Assembly: GCA_951813045.1 (NCBI GenBank)
Contig: CATOTF010000002.1
Span: forward strand, 3,410,001 to 3,474,000
DNA length: 64,000 bases
Direction of reading: 5' to 3'
From: an uncultured Rhizobiaceae bacterium
GTDB taxonomy: Bacteria; Pseudomonadota; Alphaproteobacteria; Rhizobiales; Rhizobiaceae
Made by a program: the position numbers and the translations under genes. Below are positions 62,265 through 64,000 of this stretch, piece after piece (the first letter of the stretch is position 1; each line of letters starts with the position of its first letter). The notes beneath the pieces were generated by a model. That model searched no databases and was not told the DNA's origin. It saw only the letters and a program-made list of their open reading frames with translations.

Positions 62265-62699
62265 ATGAAGGCCATGAAATAGGCATTGAACTGCCCGTGG
62301 TTTTTCTGGGCCACTCCGGCACTGCCTGCTATTCCCTTGATGCTGGTTTTGACATCGGGAGGTGCAACGACAGCCCACAGGTTGTTTCATCCAACAGGGA
62401 AGTTTGCCGTACGTTTCATGATTATCGCGATGATGGTTACGCCGTTAGCCATGCTTTTTAGAAATCACTAGTGGCCACGATGACTTATGAAATGGCACTG
62501 CCATATCGGCGTCGCCGCTATGGTGTGGGGAGCTGCAGTGCTGACACTCATACACTGGGTGGCTCATCACGATTGGGGTGACATCGGCCCTGCCATCTTC
62601 CATTTCCTGCCACACACAGTTCTCGAGGTTTACAGAACTTGGCATAACATTCAGCGCAGTACTCGGTCAGGAATTCAGGAAAATGCCCCGCCATGGTGA
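62265..62699 (+). pseudogene. Decayed ferric-reductase-like membrane protein
   Basis: One frame, broken by stops at 62280, 62469 and 62478, reads ALPAIPLMLVLTSGGATTAH, then LFHPTGKFAVRFMIIAMMVT and PLAMLF, then HIGVAAMVWGAAVLTLIHWV. These match the first membrane helices of ferric-reductase-like (MsrQ-type) proteins, including the typical HPTGEFAVRFM block. AGAGGA precedes the original ATG. Later helices are missing. The gene is therefore a relic; the rest of the gap to 62947 shows nothing else. Confidence 0.7.
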
Positions 62700-62947
62700 A
62701 CAAGCCATTCCTGCACAAATATTTCCGCGCCTACACAATAGTTTTCATAGGCCAGTGCACCTGTTTGCGACAATCCCAAATCTGAAACGTAAAGAGTCGA
62801 GCACCTATTCGAAATCTTCAACTACTCAAATTTAAATGGCCGCTTACTCAAATCTCTTCTTGTATCAGAAAACTACTGAATAGCTCGCTTCCTCCATTAT
62901 CAGCAATACCGATGTTACGTTACAATAACTGCACCACCATAACCCCC

Positions 62948-64000
62948 TCACCCATTCACATTCCGTATCCGCAACTGCGTAATCCGGTTTTTCTCGCGCC
63001 CCAGCACAACAAACCGCTTTCCATGAAACGTGAATGTTTGTTTTTCTTCCGGGATCATCTGTGCCTCGTGGATAACGAGGCCAGCGACTGTGGTTGCCTC
63101 TTCGTCGGGTAGTTCCCAGTCCAGCGCCCGGTTCAGGTCGCGGATTGGCAGCGTACCGTCAACAATCACGGATCCGTCCACCTGGGCGGCTAGGCCTGAG
63201 ATTTCTTCGTCGTGTTCGTCGGCAATTTCACCGACGATTTCTTCAAGAATGTCTTCCAGCGTCACCAGACCTTCCACCTCACCATATTCATCAACCACGA
63301 GCGCGATATGGGCCTGACGGCGCAGGAAGGCGTTGAGTTGATCCTGTAAGGTGGTAGATTCCGGCACGAACCATGGCTCCACCATGGTTTTGCGAACATC
63401 GAATTTTTTAACGTCATAGTTCTTGGCAGCCAGCGCCCGCAGCATGTCTTTGGCGTGAATAACGCCAATTATATTGTCAGTCTCATCCTGCCACACGGGA
63501 AGGCGTGTGTGGGGGCTTGCCAGAATTTGCGCCACAAGCTCGTCCGACGGGTCGTTCACATCAATACTTTCCATGACGGTGCGGTGCACCATGACGTCTT
63601 CGATCTCCAACTCGTGCAAGTCGAGAACCCCGCCGACCCGGTCCCGGTCGTCCTTCGCCACAGCCCCGTCCCGGTTGAGCACATCTACGGTGCCCCGTAG
63701 TTCATCATGACCGGAGAGCGGCGAGGAATCCTCGTCAAGGTTGATCCCAAATACACTTAAAACCCGCCGCACCAGGAAGGTTACAATATTGGTGAGTGGT
63801 CCGAAAACCTTAACGATAACATTGACGAAAGGAGCGACCGTCAGGGCGAACCTTTCAGTGTTGGAAATCGCCCAGCTTTTGGGCAGGACTTCGGCAAAAA
63901 TAACAACCAGAACGGTCATCGCCAGCGTGGCATAAACCACGCCTAGCTCACCGAACAGGGATATAAAAACGCTGGTCGCCAGTGCCGATGCCAGAATATT
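62948..64000 (-). CDS. CNNM/CorC-type hemolysin-family transporter (5' end outside window)
   Basis: The C-terminal 350 or so residues of an inner-membrane protein of the HlyC/CorC (CNNM) family, linked to magnesium and cobalt efflux. The visible part starts within the DUF21 membrane domain (VVIFAEVLPKSWAISNTERF). Two CBS domains follow (VMVHRTVMESIDVNDPSDEL, then LVVDEYGEVEGLVTLEDILE) and a C-terminal CorC domain (LPDEEATTVAGLVIHEAQMI). The frame stays open to the right window edge, so the start lies beyond. A GTG within the window at 63940 is internal. The transported ion is not established. Confidence 0.9.
   Translation of the reverse strand, partial: NILASALATSVFISLFGELGVVYATLAMTVLVVIFAEVLPKSWAISNTERFALTVAPFVNVIVKVFGPLTNIVTFLVRRVLSVFGINLDEDSSPLSGHDELRGTVDVLNRDGAVAKDDRDRVGGVLDLHELEIEDVMVHRTVMESIDVNDPSDELVAQILASPHTRLPVWQDETDNIIGVIHAKDMLRALAAKNYDVKKFDVRKTMVEPWFVPESTTLQDQLNAFLRRQAHIALVVDEYGEVEGLVTLEDILEEIVGEIADEHDEEISGLAAQVDGSVIVDGTLPIRDLNRALDWELPDEEATTVAGLVIHEAQMIPEEKQTFTFHGKRFVVLGREKNRITQLRIRNVNG

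Overview
The window is chromosomal DNA of an alphaproteobacterium, most likely of the Hyphomicrobiales (Rhizobiales) or a close relative. The main support is a conserved backbone on the left: carD, fdxA, an S4-domain RNA-binding gene, a Suv3-like helicase, a DUF3108 gene, rpmB, a phytase-like esterase gene, cobT, cobS, a DnaJ-domain gene and bolA (positions 1-20536). This order is familiar from rhizobia and Brucella. Here it is interrupted by lineage-specific insertions: a DUF1203 gene, a secreted lectin-like protein, UspA and an AGCS symporter (1378-5026); an Lrp-regulated arginase/ornithine cyclodeaminase pair (10455-13079); a YhhQ transporter; and a methyltransferase between cobS and cobT. 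No rRNA, tRNA or CRISPR array was recognised.

From about 20.8 to 41.8 kb lies an accessory region bounded by two decayed transposases, an IS91-type remnant (20851-21744) and an IS110-type remnant (41373-41786). Its core is one long minus-strand operon for a [NiFe] hydrogenase. In transcription order it runs: small subunit, five small single-pass membrane proteins, large subunit, a degenerate M52-like protein, a small protein with a Cys/His-rich tail, a Rieske-like protein, a maturation endopeptidase, then hypF, hypC, hypD and hypE. The subunits resemble the high-affinity, O2-tolerant group 1h/1l branch: there is no Tat signal, the proximal cluster motif is CDGC, and the large-subunit motif is RACGVCGG. 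Upstream are a Cys-tailed MerR regulator and a CooC-type nickel ATPase. The hydrogenase promoter has a 20-nt spacer with a central palindrome, as expected for MerR control. No hypA or hypB is present; the CooC protein and a divergent COG0523 GTPase may supply nickel delivery. The GTPase leads a plus-strand set with an FmdE-like protein, a GST-like protein and a FecBCD-type ABC importer, probably for a metal or metal chelate.

From 42.3 to 46.1 kb is a heterodimeric ABC exporter. From 46.6 to 62.2 kb is a catabolic cluster: a TAXI-type TRAP system, a CxPSR sulfatase-family enzyme, an SDR, two GSTs, an aldehyde dehydrogenase, a DctPQM TRAP system, a GntR/FCD regulator, an alkylsulfatase-like metallo-hydrolase and a two-domain OsmC-like protein. 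Repeated GGGATCCC palindromes lie between the divergent DctP and GntR genes. The gene content suggests uptake and breakdown of an organosulfate or similar ester, which is an inference. The window ends with a ferric-reductase-like pseudogene and a truncated CNNM/CorC-type gene.

The most unusual feature is the array of five related single-pass membrane proteins between the hydrogenase subunits (31979-33464), together with the Rieske-like partner whose Cys/His spacing is reversed.
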